The translations under genes and the position numbers were made by a program. The notes below the pieces were generated by a model. It worked only from the letters and a program-made list of their open reading frames with translations. It was not told the origin of the DNA and ran no database searches. Positions 32,273 through 42,789 of a stretch of 64,000 nucleotides of DNA are shown one piece after another. How positions within the stretch are numbered: position 1 is the stretch's first letter; every line of letters begins with the position of its first letter. The stretch comes from Aedes albopictus (taxonomy: Eukaryota > Arthropoda > Insecta > Diptera > Culicidae), in NCBI RefSeq assembly GCF_035046485.1, contig NC_085138.1, positions 42,815,464 through 42,879,463 of the forward strand, in the 5' to 3' direction.

Positions 32273-32419
32273 ATTTAGTCCCAGCTACCTAGTGACAATT
32301 CATTTGAATGACAAGGAATCGCTTCTCATTTGAAGAGAGTTCTAGTGGACTGAAATCGTTTAAAACATGACTAGATGCGAAAATGACTGAAAAGATTTGA
32401 TTAGAAGCGAAATCGACGG

Positions 32420-32640
32420 AAGAAAAGTACGCCTGAAGCCCTTGAAACACTCCTGGAAACCCATGGGACCCACCCAACCCCCAAGAAAACTCATGAAACC
32501 CTTGAATAACCCTTGAACCTCTTGAACATCTTTGGAACGCCCTTGAAAGCCATTGAAAACCACTGGAACCTTTCTGAAGCCCTCTGGAACACTCCTGCAG
32601 CACCCCTAGAACGCTCTTGAAACCGCAAGAAATGCACGGT
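32420..32640. repeat. degenerate CCTTGAAACACTCCTGGAA repeats
   Basis: A short block of the same repeat family as 24205-25250. Confidence 0.75.
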
Positions 32641-33036
32641 TAGGTAAAGTGAATAAACAATCTGGCAATTATGCTTACATCGTAGGTTATGCCAGTGTTC
32701 AACAATTGGATCATGGATGCATAATGATAGTGTGATAAGAAAAATATTTTTTTTAAATTAAATTACAATGAAAATGTGATTTTAAACATTGTGAAATTGT
32801 TAAGGACATCCTTTCAGTTCTTTTAACTATGGTGTGATTTTGATATTTGTGGTCAATTTGCCCGCAAAGCTTATTTCGTAACAGCAATTTCTTAAAATTA
32901 ATCCTAAGAATTGTGCAATTTTCGTGTCATCAGCGGTTCAAAATTTTCAATCAATATTTTTGACTTGAAATATGTATAATAGAGTGAGTCATCCGTTATA
33001 TGCAAAAAATGGAAATGACGTGAAATATGTATATTA
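32641..33036. other. AT-rich intergenic sequence, no gene
   Basis: Nothing recognised on either strand. Confidence 0.5.
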
Positions 33037-33467
33037 GTGTTACCCAAATAAAACTTCTAACAGTGCTACAATTCATTGTAATTTGAATTAATAAACTTTT
33101 TTTCAAATATAATATAGGGTAATTCGCTAATTGTTGAACACTTCCTAAATGTTGAACAGTTTCTGGAAATTTTTTTATGAATCTTACTTAAGTAATTTTC
33201 GCGCAACATGAACGTAACGTATATATGATGTAGATGCATATACATGTGTGTCACGATATTGCTTTAATTAAGTTACAAAATTATACAATGTATACGTTGA
33301 GCGAAAATTACTTAAGTGAGATTCATAATAAAACTCCCAGAAACTGCTCAACATTTTAGTAATGTTCAACAATTAGCGAATTACCCTACATTCTATTTTG
33401 GAAAAAAGTTTATTAATTCAAATAACAGTGAATTGTAGCACTGTTAGAAGTTTTATTCGGGTAACAC
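33037..33467. mobile_element. nested pair of foldback MITEs
   Basis: The outer ends GTGTTACCCAAATAAAACTT and AAGTTTTATTCGGGTAACAC pair over about 75 bp. Inside lies a second element with ends TAGGGTAATTCGC and GCGAATTACCCTA (33115-33388), itself a hairpin. One MITE inserted near the middle of another. Confidence 0.85.
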
Positions 33468-33880
33468 GAAATCGCAATCGGATTCCTTGTCGTCGCCGAC
33501 GACGGTCTCTTGTTGTCATCATCATCTCTATCGCACGACTGAAGAACGGAAAACGAGCTTTCATTGAGGGAAAAGTTATCCTCATCTCATTGGGAATCTA
33601 CAACTCGTACAACTCGAATCCATAAAGCAAAGGCACGGGTTTCGATTTGATTTCTGTCATTTTGGCATGGCATATCATTTGTGATCGTCCAGCTTGTCGT
33701 TTTGCTGTTCGGCGATTGTTTCAGTTTACGATCAATCAAACCATTGAGATGAATATGAGATGAGAAGACCTACTAGCGACAAATGACTAGTTGTGTCTTA
33801 ATTCTATTTTGCATTAGGGTATTTTTTTCCCATATCGTTCACACGTCAGCGAGCTGTTCCCAACGAGATGCATTTGAAAC
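33468..33880. repeat. duplicate of the 30.5/31.4 kb repeat fragment
   Basis: AGAACGGAAAACGA, TCATTGAGGGAAAAGTTATCC, GATTTGATTTCTGTCATTT and GGCATGGCATATCA match the two halves that flank the MITE at 30712-31384. This copy lacks that MITE. No ORF. Confidence 0.75.
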
Positions 33881-34063
33881 TAGGGCAGGAGCACCTATTT
33901 TGGGCACTTGCTGCTATAACTCCGTCAATTTCAAACCGATGGACTTGAATTTTGAAATATGGCTAGCTACTGTGTCTAGCTGATCGTGTCTCAAAAATCA
34001 AGCCAATCGGTTCAAAATTGACTGAGTTATACCAGCAAGTGCTCAAAATAGGTGCTCCTGCCC
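33880..34063. mobile_element. palindromic MITE, relative of 22988-23135
   Basis: GGGCAGGAGCACCTATTTTG and CAAAATAGGTGCTCCTGCCC are inverted arms, and the internal GCTATAACTCCGTCAATTTC has its inverse GAAATT-like partner. The left outer terminus is shortened relative to the right. Confidence 0.8.
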
Positions 34064-34370
34064 AATTGGTCCCAGACTAGCACTGGGCAAATCTGGCTGA
34101 GACATCGATTTTAGTGCATCGATTCGAATCGGATCAGCAGAATCGATTCACCGATTTAATCGAATGCTTTGAATCGATGTTTTCACATCGATTCCATATT
34201 TAAAATATTACAGAACTTTGAAATGATTCGTTTGCTGCATGTAGTTCAAGTTGATAGTATGTTTTATTTGTCTAAAACTAAATAAATTCAATATCAAAAT
34301 TTGAGGTTGCACATCGAACAATTCGCGACTCTGATTCGAAAACGGATATAACGTTGAGACAGTGCACTCT

Positions 34371-34410
34371 AAAAAAAAAGAAATTTAATATTGTTGAATC
34401 GAAAGAAAAA
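34371..34410 (+). repeat. 40-bp direct repeat, left copy
   Basis: Poly-A followed by GAAATTTAATATTGTTGAAT and CGAAAGAAAAA. A near-identical copy at 41259-41298 is in the same orientation, and the whole minisatellite-plus-insertions region lies between the two. Confidence 0.88.
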
Positions 34411-35183
34411 CCCTGAGATCCTGATATTCCCCAGAACTCTGAGAAGTATTCCCATATAGTACGGAGCTAAAATCCCCTAGAATCTTTAAACAGGCTCCTC
34501 TAGAACTCTGAAAGAAGTTCCTCTAGAATTATGAGAAAGATTTCTTCAGAATGCTGAAAATGATTACACTAGAATCCTGAGCCACATTATTTAGAAAAAA
34601 AAAGCAAGACTCTTCCGGTATCTTGGTAGGAATTCTCTCTGAATTCTTTTAGAGATTTCCCTATAATCCTGAGATAGATTACTCCATCCCCAGAATCCTG
34701 AAAAGGATTATCCCAGAATCTTAAGATGAATTCTCCCAGAACCCTGAGAGGAATTCCAAAAGCGATTCTTCCACATTCTTGAGATAAATCCATCTAGAAT
34801 ACTGAAAGAGATTCTCACAAAAAAGATTTTCGAAATTCTAAGATGAATTCCCCAAGAAACTTAAAGGAAATGGCCCAGAATCCTGGAAAGGGTAGCTTAG
34901 ATTCCTATGAAGGATTATTCCAGAATCCTGAAAAAGATTCCCTCAAAATACTGGGCAGGATTGCCAAAGAAACCTGAGATATACTCTCACAGAATTCTGG
35001 GAAATAGTATTCCCCCAAAATCCTGAGAAAAATTCCTCCAGAATCGTTTTAAGTATTCTCCCAGAATTCCCCTAAAACCCTGGATAGAATCCATTAGAAT
35101 ACTGAGAATAGTTCTGCCAGAATCCCGAAAGGTATTCCCCAGAATTTTACAAGTAATTCTCCAAGAATCCTGAGAGAGATCAT
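34411..35183. repeat. degenerate AGAATCCTGAGAAGGATTC minisatellite, left part
   Basis: Roughly 24-bp decayed units built on CCAGAATCCTGAGAGAGATT. The core GAATCC-tgagaa-GGATTC is self-complementary. Short frames are repeat translations. Confidence 0.8.
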
Positions 35184-35197
35184 ATGATTGGTTCTTC
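35184..35197. repeat. target-site duplication of the RTE-like LINE, left
   Basis: ATGATTGGTTCTTC here matches 38431-38444 and again 38448-38461 at the other side of the LINE. Confidence 0.88.
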
Positions 35198-35228
35198 ATT
35201 CATTTCATTTATTTAGTTCACATCAAAT

Positions 35229-36436
35229 TCATGATAATACTGAATCAACAATTTGCCGCCATAATACTCGATTTGCAGCTGCAGCTCTCCATCCTCGGTC
35301 ACGCCCAACACTCGCCAGATCACGCTCCACCTGGTCCGCCCATCGTGCTCTCTGCGCTCCACGCCTTCTTGTGCCAACCGGATCAGTTGCAAACACCAGC
35401 TTTGCAGGGTTGTTGTCCGGCATTCTTGCAACATGCCCTGCCCACCGTATCCTTCCGGCTTTGGCCACCTTCTGGATGCTGGGTTCGCCGTAAAGTGCAG
35501 CGAGCTCGTGGTTCATTCTTCTCCGCCACACACCGTTCTCCTGCACACCGCCGAAAATCGTCCTTAGCACCCGTCGCTCGAAAACTCCGGGTGCTTGTAG
35601 GTCCTCCTCGAGCATCGTCCATGTCTCGTGTCCGTAGAGAACCACCGGTCTTATTAACGTCTTGTACATGGTACATTTGGTGCGGGGGTGAATCTTTTTT
35701 GACCGCAGTTTCTTCTGGAGCCCATTGTAGGCACGACTTCCACTGATGATGCGCCTTCGTATTTCACGGCTCACGTTATTGTCAGCCGTTAGCAAGGAAC
35801 CGAGGTAGACGAATTCTTCTACCACCTCGAAAGTATCCCCGTCTATCGTAACATTGCTGCCAAGGCTTGTCCTGTCTCGCTCAGTCCCACCTACCAGCAT
35901 GTACTTTGTCTTAGCCGCATTCACCACCAGTCCGACCTTTGCTGCTTCACGTTTCAGGCGGGTGTACAGTTCTGCCACCGTTCCAAATGTTCTGGCAATA
36001 ATATCCATGTCATCCGCAAAACAGACAAATTGGCTGGATTTCGTGAAGATCGTACCCCGGCTGTTGAGCCCGGCTCGTCGCATAACACCTTCCAGGGCGA
36101 TGTTGAATAGTAGGCAGGAAAGTCCATCACCTTGTCGTAGTCCCCGTCGAGATTCAAATGAACTGGATAGCTCACCCGAAATCCTTACGCTGTTCTGCAC
36201 ACCGTCCATCGTTGCTCTTATCAGTCTAGTCAGCTTCCCGGGAAAGCTGTTCTCGTCCATAATTTTCCATAGCTCTGTGCGGTCGATACTGTCGTATGCC
36301 GCTTTGAAGTCGATGAACAGGTGGTGCGTTGGGACCTGGTATTCACGGCATTTCTGGAGGATTTGCCGTACGGTGAAGATCTGGTCCGTTGTCGACCGGC
36401 CGTCGATGAAACCGGCTTGGTAACTTTCCGCACGAA
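35229..36436 (-). pseudogene. RTE-like RT palm, thumb and C-terminus
   Basis: The frame carries YQAGFIDGRSTTDQI, LFIDFKAAYDSIDRTELW, GLRQGDGLSCLLFNIALE, the catalytic FVCFADDMDIIA and EFVYLGSLLT, then a C-terminal KAGRIRWAGHVARMPDNN region ending at the stop at 35229. The catalytic Asp pair of the FADD box is intact. Long plus-strand frames across the same DNA are antisense shadows. Confidence 0.88.
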
Positions 36437-37390
36437 TTAATTTACTTTAGGTGAAAGACGACGGAAGATGATCTGGGATAGCACTTTGTAGGCGGCATTC
36501 AAAACGGTGATCGCTCGAAAGTTCTCACACATTAACTTGTCGCCTTTCTTGTGGATGGGACAGATTATCCCTTCCTTCCACTCCTCCGGTAGCTGTTCGG
36601 TTTCCCAGATCTTGACTACTAACTGGTGCAGACAGGTGGCCAACTTTTCCGGGCCCATCTTGATGAGTTCTGCTGCTATACCGTCCTTACCAGCCGCTTT
36701 GTTGTTTTTGAGCTGGTGGATGGCATCCTTAACTTCCCTCAGCGTGGGAGTTGGTTCGTTCCCGTCCTCTGCTGCACCAACATAGTCATTTCCTCCGCTG
36801 CCTTGGTCCTCCGTGCCTACATTCTCTTCGCCATTCAGGTGCTCGTCGAAGTGCTGCTTCCACCTCTCGATCACCTCACGTTTGTCCGTCAGGAGGCTCC
36901 CTTCCTTATCCCTGCATATTTCGGCTTGCGGCACGTAGCCTTTGCGGGATGCGTTGAGCTTCTGGTAGAACTTGCGTGTTTCCTGTGAGCGGCACAGCAG
37001 TTCCATTTCCTCGCACTCCGCTTCTTCCAGGCGGCGCTTTTTCTCCCGGAAGAGACGGGTCTGCTGCTTCCGCTTCTGTCTGTATCGCTCCACATTCTGT
37101 CGAGTTCCATGCTGCAGCATTACCGCCCGCGCTGCATCCTTCTCCTCCAGAACCGCTCTGCACTCCTCGTCGAACCAATCGTTTCGTCGACTCCGTTCTA
37201 CGTACCCGATTGTGCTCTCGGCTGCGTTGTTGATGGCTGCTTTGACTGTACTCCAGCAGTCCTCTAGAGGGGCCACATCGAGCACACCCTCGTCCGGCAA
37301 CGCTGCCTCAAGATTCTGCGCGTATGCGGTGGCGACATCCGGTTGCTTCAGTCGCTCTAGATCGTACCGGGCGGCCGCCGGTAATGTACG
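36437..37390 (-). pseudogene. RTE-like linker and N-terminal RT part
   Basis: This frame covers a basic, coiled linker (YRQKRKQQTRLFREKKRRLE) and the start of reverse transcriptase: EVKDAIHQLKNNKAAGKDGI, then EEWKEGIICPIHKKGDKLMC and FRAITVLNAAYKVLSQII. It stops at 36437 (SPKVN), just before the palm region, which continues in another frame. Confidence 0.85.
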
Positions 37391-38190
37391 TTGTTAATAA
37401 CGGAGAGTTTTGGGCGCAGTTTAACCATCACCAGGTAGTGATCGGAATCGATATTAGCGCCACGATAGGTCCTGACGTCGATAATGTCGGAGAAGTGCCG
37501 TCCATCAATCAGAACGTGGTCGATTTGCGATTCCGTTTGTTGTGGTGATCTCCAGGTGTAACGATACGGGAGGCTGTGCTGGAAGAAGGTGCTACGAATG
37601 GCCATGTTCTTGGAGGCGGCGAAATCGATGAGGCGTAGGCCATTTTCGTTCGTCAGCTGGTGGGCGCTGAACTTTCCAATCGTCGGTCTGAATTCCTCCT
37701 CCTGGCCTACCTGAGCGTTTAGATCCCCTATGATGATCTTGACGTCGTGGTTTGGGCAGCGGTCGTACTCGCGTTCGAGCTGCGCGTAAAATGCGTCTTT
37801 GTCATCATCAGTGCTTCCGGAGTGAGGGCTGTGCACGTTTATTATGCTGATGTTGAAGAATCGGCCCTTGATTCTCAACCTGCACATTCTTTCGTCGATC
37901 GGCCACCAACCGATCACGCGCCTCTGCATGTCGCCCATCACTATAAAAGCTGTTCCCAGCTCACGTGTGTGGCCGCAACTCTGGTAGATGGTATGATTAC
38001 CTCTAAACGTTCGCACCATGGATCCTGTCCAACACACCTCCTGTAGCGCTACGATGCCGATCTCGCGGTCCTTCAGTATATCGGCGAGTATGCGGGTGCT
38101 CCCGATGAAGTTGAGAGATCTGCAGTTCCACGTACCGAGCTTCCAATCGCAAGTCCCTTTTCGTTGCTGTGGTCGTCGCCATTGGTATCG
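37357..38190 (-). pseudogene. RTE-like endonuclease part
   Basis: The apurinic-type endonuclease domain begins LGTWNCRSLNFIGS (about 38145), with the catalytic-type motifs IVALQEVCWTG, IIGDLNAQVG, TWRSPQQTESQIDHVLID and DSDHYLVM in the family's order. This domain nicks the target DNA for target-primed reverse transcription. The frame ends at a stop at 37357 after a frameshift near 37390, where the sequence continues one frame over as RYDLERLKQPDVA. Confidence 0.85.
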
Positions 38191-38430
38191 GTTCGCATTC
38201 TTCTCTTGTTGATTTTCCGGTGCTAGTCTTTTTTACGGCTGGCTCGCAGGGCCTGACACCAACCCACTAACCCAGGGAGCTGGGCTTACCTTCCCGGAAG
38301 CTACGGGTTCTGCATTGGCATTTCCTCCAACTACAGTGCTAAATAGCTAGGCTCGAGCGCCAGTCTTCGCCGGGGGTGGTGTTTTTAATGGGCGCCCAGG
38401 AGATAATATTTTACCTGAGCTTCCACCCCC

Positions 38431-38461
38431 ATGATTGGTTCTTCCCCATGATTGGTTCTTC
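38431..38461. repeat. target-site duplication, right, present twice
   Basis: ATGATTGGTTCTTC occurs at 38431-38444 and again at 38448-38461, whereas the left side has it once. Confidence 0.88.
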
Positions 38462-38638
38462 CATTTTCTTAATATGTAGAAATCTAAGAATCATTTTTCC
38501 GAAAATCTTATCTGATTCTTCCTGGAAGGGATTACCAAAACATCTAAAATGGACTTTCCCAGCATCTTGAGAAGGACTCTCTGGAATTCTGAGAGGTATT
38601 CCTACATAAAACAGAAAAATTACCGCAGATTCCTGAAA
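38462..38638. repeat. degenerate minisatellite continued
   Basis: Continuation of the GAATCCTGAGA family after the LINE insertion. Confidence 0.65.
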
Positions 38639-38813
38639 GGGAACGTCCATAAATTACGTCACGCTTTGAGGGGGGAGGGAGGGGGGGTTCAGCAAAGTGT
38701 GACGACCCATACAAAAATTTCAGAGGTCTCATACAAAAAGTGTGACATAGGGGAGAGGGGGGGGGGGGTTGAAAATGGTAAATTTTTGCGTGACGTAATT
38801 TATGGACGTTCCC
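38639..38813. mobile_element. MITE with GGGAACGTCCATAAATTACG termini
   Basis: The left GGGAACGTCCATAAATTACG pairs with the right CGTAATTTATGGACGTTCCC. The interior has long G runs on one strand. It is inserted in the minisatellite. Confidence 0.9.
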
Positions 38814-38895
38814 AAACACATTCCCAGAATCTTTGAAAGGACTCCCCTAAACTCCTTAAAGCAATTGTCCCAGAACTACTCTCAGAGTTCCTCCC

Positions 38896-39998
38896 CAGGT
38901 AACCAATAAGCAGTTAAAATTGCTTTTATTTAGCACTATATGCGCCTTTACTGCAGATCATTAAATGCTAATATGCCGTATATGCGCCATAACTGCTAAT
39001 TAAAAGCAGGTTTTAGCAAAAAAAAACGGCTGATTAAATGCTTATCTTTCCTATCCCCAAAAAATCGAACACAAACAAAAATATTTTCCCAGCGCATTTC
39101 AGTCGCTTCATATTCTTCCCTTTCTATTTTTACTCACACTCTCCTGTGCGACTTTGGGACTGTTGTTTATTTTTGCAGTTGTTTTCTGCTGTTCCCGCTG
39201 AAATTGGGATTCGATCCCACAATTCTCTGGCTGATGATGCTGCTGAACCGCGCTACAGGATGAGCTATAAATGATCAGATAATGTGCGTTGATTTTTTGA
39301 TCTATTAAAGGCTTCAGTACCACACCGGCAGGTATTTTGCTGTGCCCGGACAACGACTCGGACAAGTGCTGATAATCAAAACATTCACATAATACACGAT
39401 GGCATAATTGGTTTCTTATTCCATGGGATTTATTTGAAAAACATTTGTTCTCTCATTGATTTGCTTCGTTGCTACCAGTAAATGATAGGACATCTGAATG
39501 GTAATGGATCCTATAGTCGTGGCAATGTTGAAATGTGTAACAGTTTTAACATCGCTCATCTCTCTTAGCAATTTTATGGCAATAAAGTAGCAGTTAGGAT
39601 GCTTGTTATCCAAAAAATATCGTGCATTTGAAATGCTACACAACAGATGTCAGATTTTAGGCAGCATTTGAATTGCTAATACACTGAAACCTCCATTTAA
39701 GTCGATGCATTGCTGATCGAAAATAATTTTTACTGTGCAAGCAATGACAAAACTATAGACTTTTATATTTTTTAACACTTCGCATGACAAAGGAGATTTG
39801 TCAAAAAATATAAAACTGTAAAGTTTAGTCATTGCCTGCATGATAAAAAATATTTTCGATCAGCCATGCATCGACTTAAATGGAGGTTTCAGTGTACAGG
39901 GCAATTTAGCAGTCGAATTGCTATGATACAGCAGCAAGCAGATATAATGCAGTTTTATAGCTGAAATACAGCTTATTTGAATGCTTATTGGTTACCTG
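38896..39998. mobile_element. 1.1 kb element with CAGGTAACCAATAAGCA termini
   Basis: CAGGTAACCAATAAGCA is matched by TGCTTATTGGTTACCTG. Repeated GCAGTT/AATTGCT-type words lie near both ends. A nested TA MITE is at 39682-39894. No coding gene; frames at 39038-39365 lack motifs. Confidence 0.8.
39682..39894. mobile_element. nested mariner-type MITE (TA target)
   Basis: CACTGAAACCTCCATTTAAG and CTTAAATGGAGGTTTCAGTG are exact inverted ends flanked by TA on both sides. Arms extend through GTCGATGCA...TGCATCGAC. Confidence 0.9.
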
Positions 39999-41258
39999 GG
40001 TCAGATTCCTCTAGAATACTTGAAATTATTACACCAGAATCTCAAGAGAATCTTTTCCTAATCTTGCCAAGGGATTTCTGGGAACAACTGCTCCAGATTA
40101 CATAGAAAACAGAACTCTGCTGGAATTCTCGTTGAATACTGAGAAGGAAATCTTCTGAATCCTTAGAGGAATCACAAAATCTATGCGGAGGATTCTTTAA
40201 AATCCAGTTTTTTTCTAGAGAATTCTGCCCAGAATCACGTGAGAGATTCTTCAATAATTAATAATTCTAAAAAAAACGTGCCCTAGAATCTTGAAAAATA
40301 TAGCCCCAGAATATCAAGGATTTTTCCAGAATCATAAGACAAATTCCCCAGAATCTTGAGAGAAATTTCCCTGGAATCCTGACGGGGATTACCCCGGAAA
40401 GACGAATTTTCAGAGAATCTTGGGAAGAGTACCCGCAGAATACTTAGTGATATTTCCAGAATCTTAAAAAGGTCTAAAGTAGAATCCTGAGAAGGATACC
40501 ACTAGAATCCTGTGTGGAATTCCCCCAGAACCCTAAGAAATATTCCCACAGAATTCTTAGATGAATTTCGCCACAATTCTGAGAATGCTGAGAATGATTC
40601 TTCAAGAAGTCTGAGAGGAGTTCCTGAGAATGCTGAGGAAGATTTCCTCAGAATTCTGAGTGGGATCCGAAGTGAGGGTCTACTGCATTTTTCTGAAAAG
40701 GATTCTCTCGGAATATTTTATAGAAATTCTTCCAGAATCCTGAGGGATTACCTCAGATGCCCGAGATTGATTCCCCCTGAATCCTGTGACGGATTGCCTC
40801 ATGGAGAGAAGTTTTTCCTCGGGATTCTCCCAGAATGCTTGTACAGATATCCCCAAAACTCCCTGGCGGATTCTTGCATAATCCTGAGAGGGATTCTCCT
40901 AGAATCCTGAAAGAAATTCTCCTGCAGTATTGAAAGACAACCCACTAGAATCCTGAAAGAGCTTGCCCCAGAACTCTGAGAGAGATCCTCCACATTATTA
41001 GGAGAAATTCAACACTGCGAGGGATTCTCAAAAAAATGTTCGGAACCCAGAGATGGACTGACCCAGGTTCCTGAGAAGGATGCGCTAGAACCATGATAGG
41101 GTCACTCCAGGCCATATGGAGAATTCCTTTAGCATCCAGAGAAAGATTCACTTTGACTCCAAGAAACCTGAGATATACAGGTATGCCTCGATTAAGTGGA
41201 CCCTAGATTATACAGACCCTCTATTTTATGTAGTTTGATTTATAAACTGTGGATTCTG
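39999..41258. repeat. degenerate AGAATCCTGAGA minisatellite, right part
   Basis: About 1.2 kb of the same decayed ~24-bp family as 34411-35183. TACAGGTATGCCTCGATTAAG near 41178 looks like a transposon end without a visible partner. Confidence 0.75.
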
Positions 41259-41298
41259 AAAAAAAAAGTAATTTAATATTTTCGAATCGAAAGAAAAA
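41259..41298 (+). repeat. 40-bp direct repeat, right copy
   Basis: Near-identical to 34371-34410; the right terminal region with ATCGAT words follows directly. Confidence 0.88.
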
Positions 41299-41424
41299 TC
41301 GAATGTAAAAAATCGATTCTGTCGATTTCGCGGGGCTTCAACATCGATTCAAAAAATCGATTATCGGAAAAAAAACATCGATGTTGCGAACATCGATGCA
41401 AAATTGCCCAACGCTATCCCAGAC

Positions 41425-41665
41425 CCTCAGTAGGTCGGCTCTAGAGGCACGTTCTCCTCCTAGACCCAGATCCCAGACCCTACTTACTTACTTTCAGTCC
41501 TGGGCAGCCACGGTGGTGCGGAGGGCCGAATTGAAAGATCTCCATTCTGGGCAATTGCCCGCCATATCACCTTGATCTGTGGCCAGGTCACATTTCTGTT
41601 GTCTTGCTTGATTTCGTTATTGAGGCTGCGCCGCCATGAGCCTCTGGATGGACGAGCTCCACGTT
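41425..41665 (-). pseudogene. 3' end fragment of a LINE
   Basis: On the minus strand 41665-41486 reads as a LINE C-terminus (RRSLNNEIKQ, NVTWPQIK). It is nearly the same as the + strand sequence at 53880-54030 (QRSLNNEIKQVDRNLTWPQ). 41430-41462 downstream would be 3' untranslated sequence. It stops abruptly at 41665, where another LINE begins on the opposite strand. Confidence 0.75.
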
Positions 41666-42760
41666 AGAATATTGATTTCAAGGCGGCGTACGATTCAGTG
41701 AAGAGAAACGAGCTATGGCAGATTATGATGGAACATGATTTTCCGGCGAAGCTGATTAGACTGATTCGGGCGACGCTTGACGGTTTGAAATCAAGTGTAC
41801 GGGTTGCGGATGAAGTTTCGTCATCGTTCGTAACCTAAGACGGGCTGAAGCAGGGCGATGCTCTTTGGAACTTACTGCTCAACATCGCGCTGGAAGGAGC
41901 GATAAGGTGAGCTGGTGTGCAGAGGAGTGAAACCATTGTCACGAGGTCGCATATGCTCCTGGGCTTCGCGAACGATATTGACATCATCGGAATCGACTGT
42001 CGGGCCGTGGAAGAGGCGTTCGTACCTTTTAAGGGGGAGACTGCGAGGATTGGACAAACGAATAACACCACAAAGACCAAGTACATGATTGCTGGTGGTC
42101 AACGTCGATCCGGCCGTGGTGACGAAGTGGTGCTAGGTGGTGAAAAGTTTGACGTTGTGGACGAATTTGTTTATCTTGGTACTCTAGTAACGTGCGATTA
42201 TGATGTTACCCGCGAGGTTAAATGATGGATTGCAGCTGCAAATTGGGCCTTTTTCGGTCTACGAAATCAGCTGAAGTCCTATAGGCTGCAAACGAAGACA
42301 AAACTCGCGTTGTACAAGACTCTGGTACTTCCGGTCGCCTTAAACGGTCGCTTTATACGGCCATGATTCGTGGACGTTGAGAGAAGCTATTCGGAGAGCC
42401 TTTAGAGTCTTCGAACGTAAAGTGCTGCGAACAATACTCGGTGGTAAACTGGGGGACGGCATCTGTCGGCGTCGCATGAACCATGAATTGTACCGAGCAT
42501 AAAGAGATAAATATACTGAAGCGAATAAAACACGGCAGGTTGTGGTGGGCTGGGCGCGTAGCTCGTATGCCGGAGGAACGACAAGCTAAAACCATATTCT
42601 ACAGAGAACCAGGAAGGGGCTGTCGGATTCGTGGTAGGCCGCGCACATGTTGGCTTTTTGCAGTTGAGGAGGAGCTAAGGGCTCTAAACGTTCAGGGTAA
42701 CTGGAAGCGATTGGCCCAGGACCGAGACCAGTGGTGGCGAATGCTTCATTCGGCGTAGAC
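41666..42760 (+). pseudogene. broken RTE-like reverse transcriptase
   Basis: The + strand begins inside RT domain A (NIDFKAAYDSVKRNELWQIM) and passes through the B region (GLKQGDALWNLLLNIALEGA) and domain C, where the catalytic box has decayed to LGFANDIDIIG. It continues through FVYLGTLVTC to a C-terminus with HGRLWWAGRVARMPEERQAK, ending near 42758. Several in-frame stops and frameshifts interrupt it. It is related to, but clearly a different lineage from, the element at 35198. The 5' half is missing and the left junction is a LINE fragment on the other strand. Confidence 0.85.
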
Positions 42761-42789
42761 TCACCGCTACGAGTTGTAGCCCATCAAGT

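Larger units (their letters stand above)
35198..38430 (-). mobile_element. full-length RTE-like non-LTR retrotransposon (inactivated)
   Basis: 3.23 kb on the minus strand, bounded by the 14-bp duplication ATGATTGGTTCTTC. It has an endonuclease, then a linker, then reverse transcriptase with a FADD box, and a very short 3' tail (AAATAAATGAAATGAATGAA). The size, endonuclease-RT layout, single major frame and short repetitive tail fit RTE-type elements (for example JAM1 of Aedes), a recognition-level call. The frame is broken near 37390 and near 36435, so it is not autonomous. Confidence 0.85.
34078..41416. mobile_element. 7.3 kb hAT-type composite element
   Basis: The left end TAGCACTGGGCAAATCT and right end TTGCCCAACGCTA are imperfect inverted repeats. 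The exact 8-bp duplication TCCCAGAC flanks them (34070-34077 and 41417-41424). Both termini are rich in ATCGAT/ATCGATTC words. Between them lie a degenerate minisatellite, a full-length RTE-like LINE and several MITEs, so the original element was far smaller and expanded later. No transposase was seen. Confidence 0.82.

Noticed and set aside
35188..37397. Long plus-strand frames (up to 189 residues)
   Set aside because: Antisense shadows of the RTE-like element, whose minus-strand frames carry the endonuclease and RT motifs.
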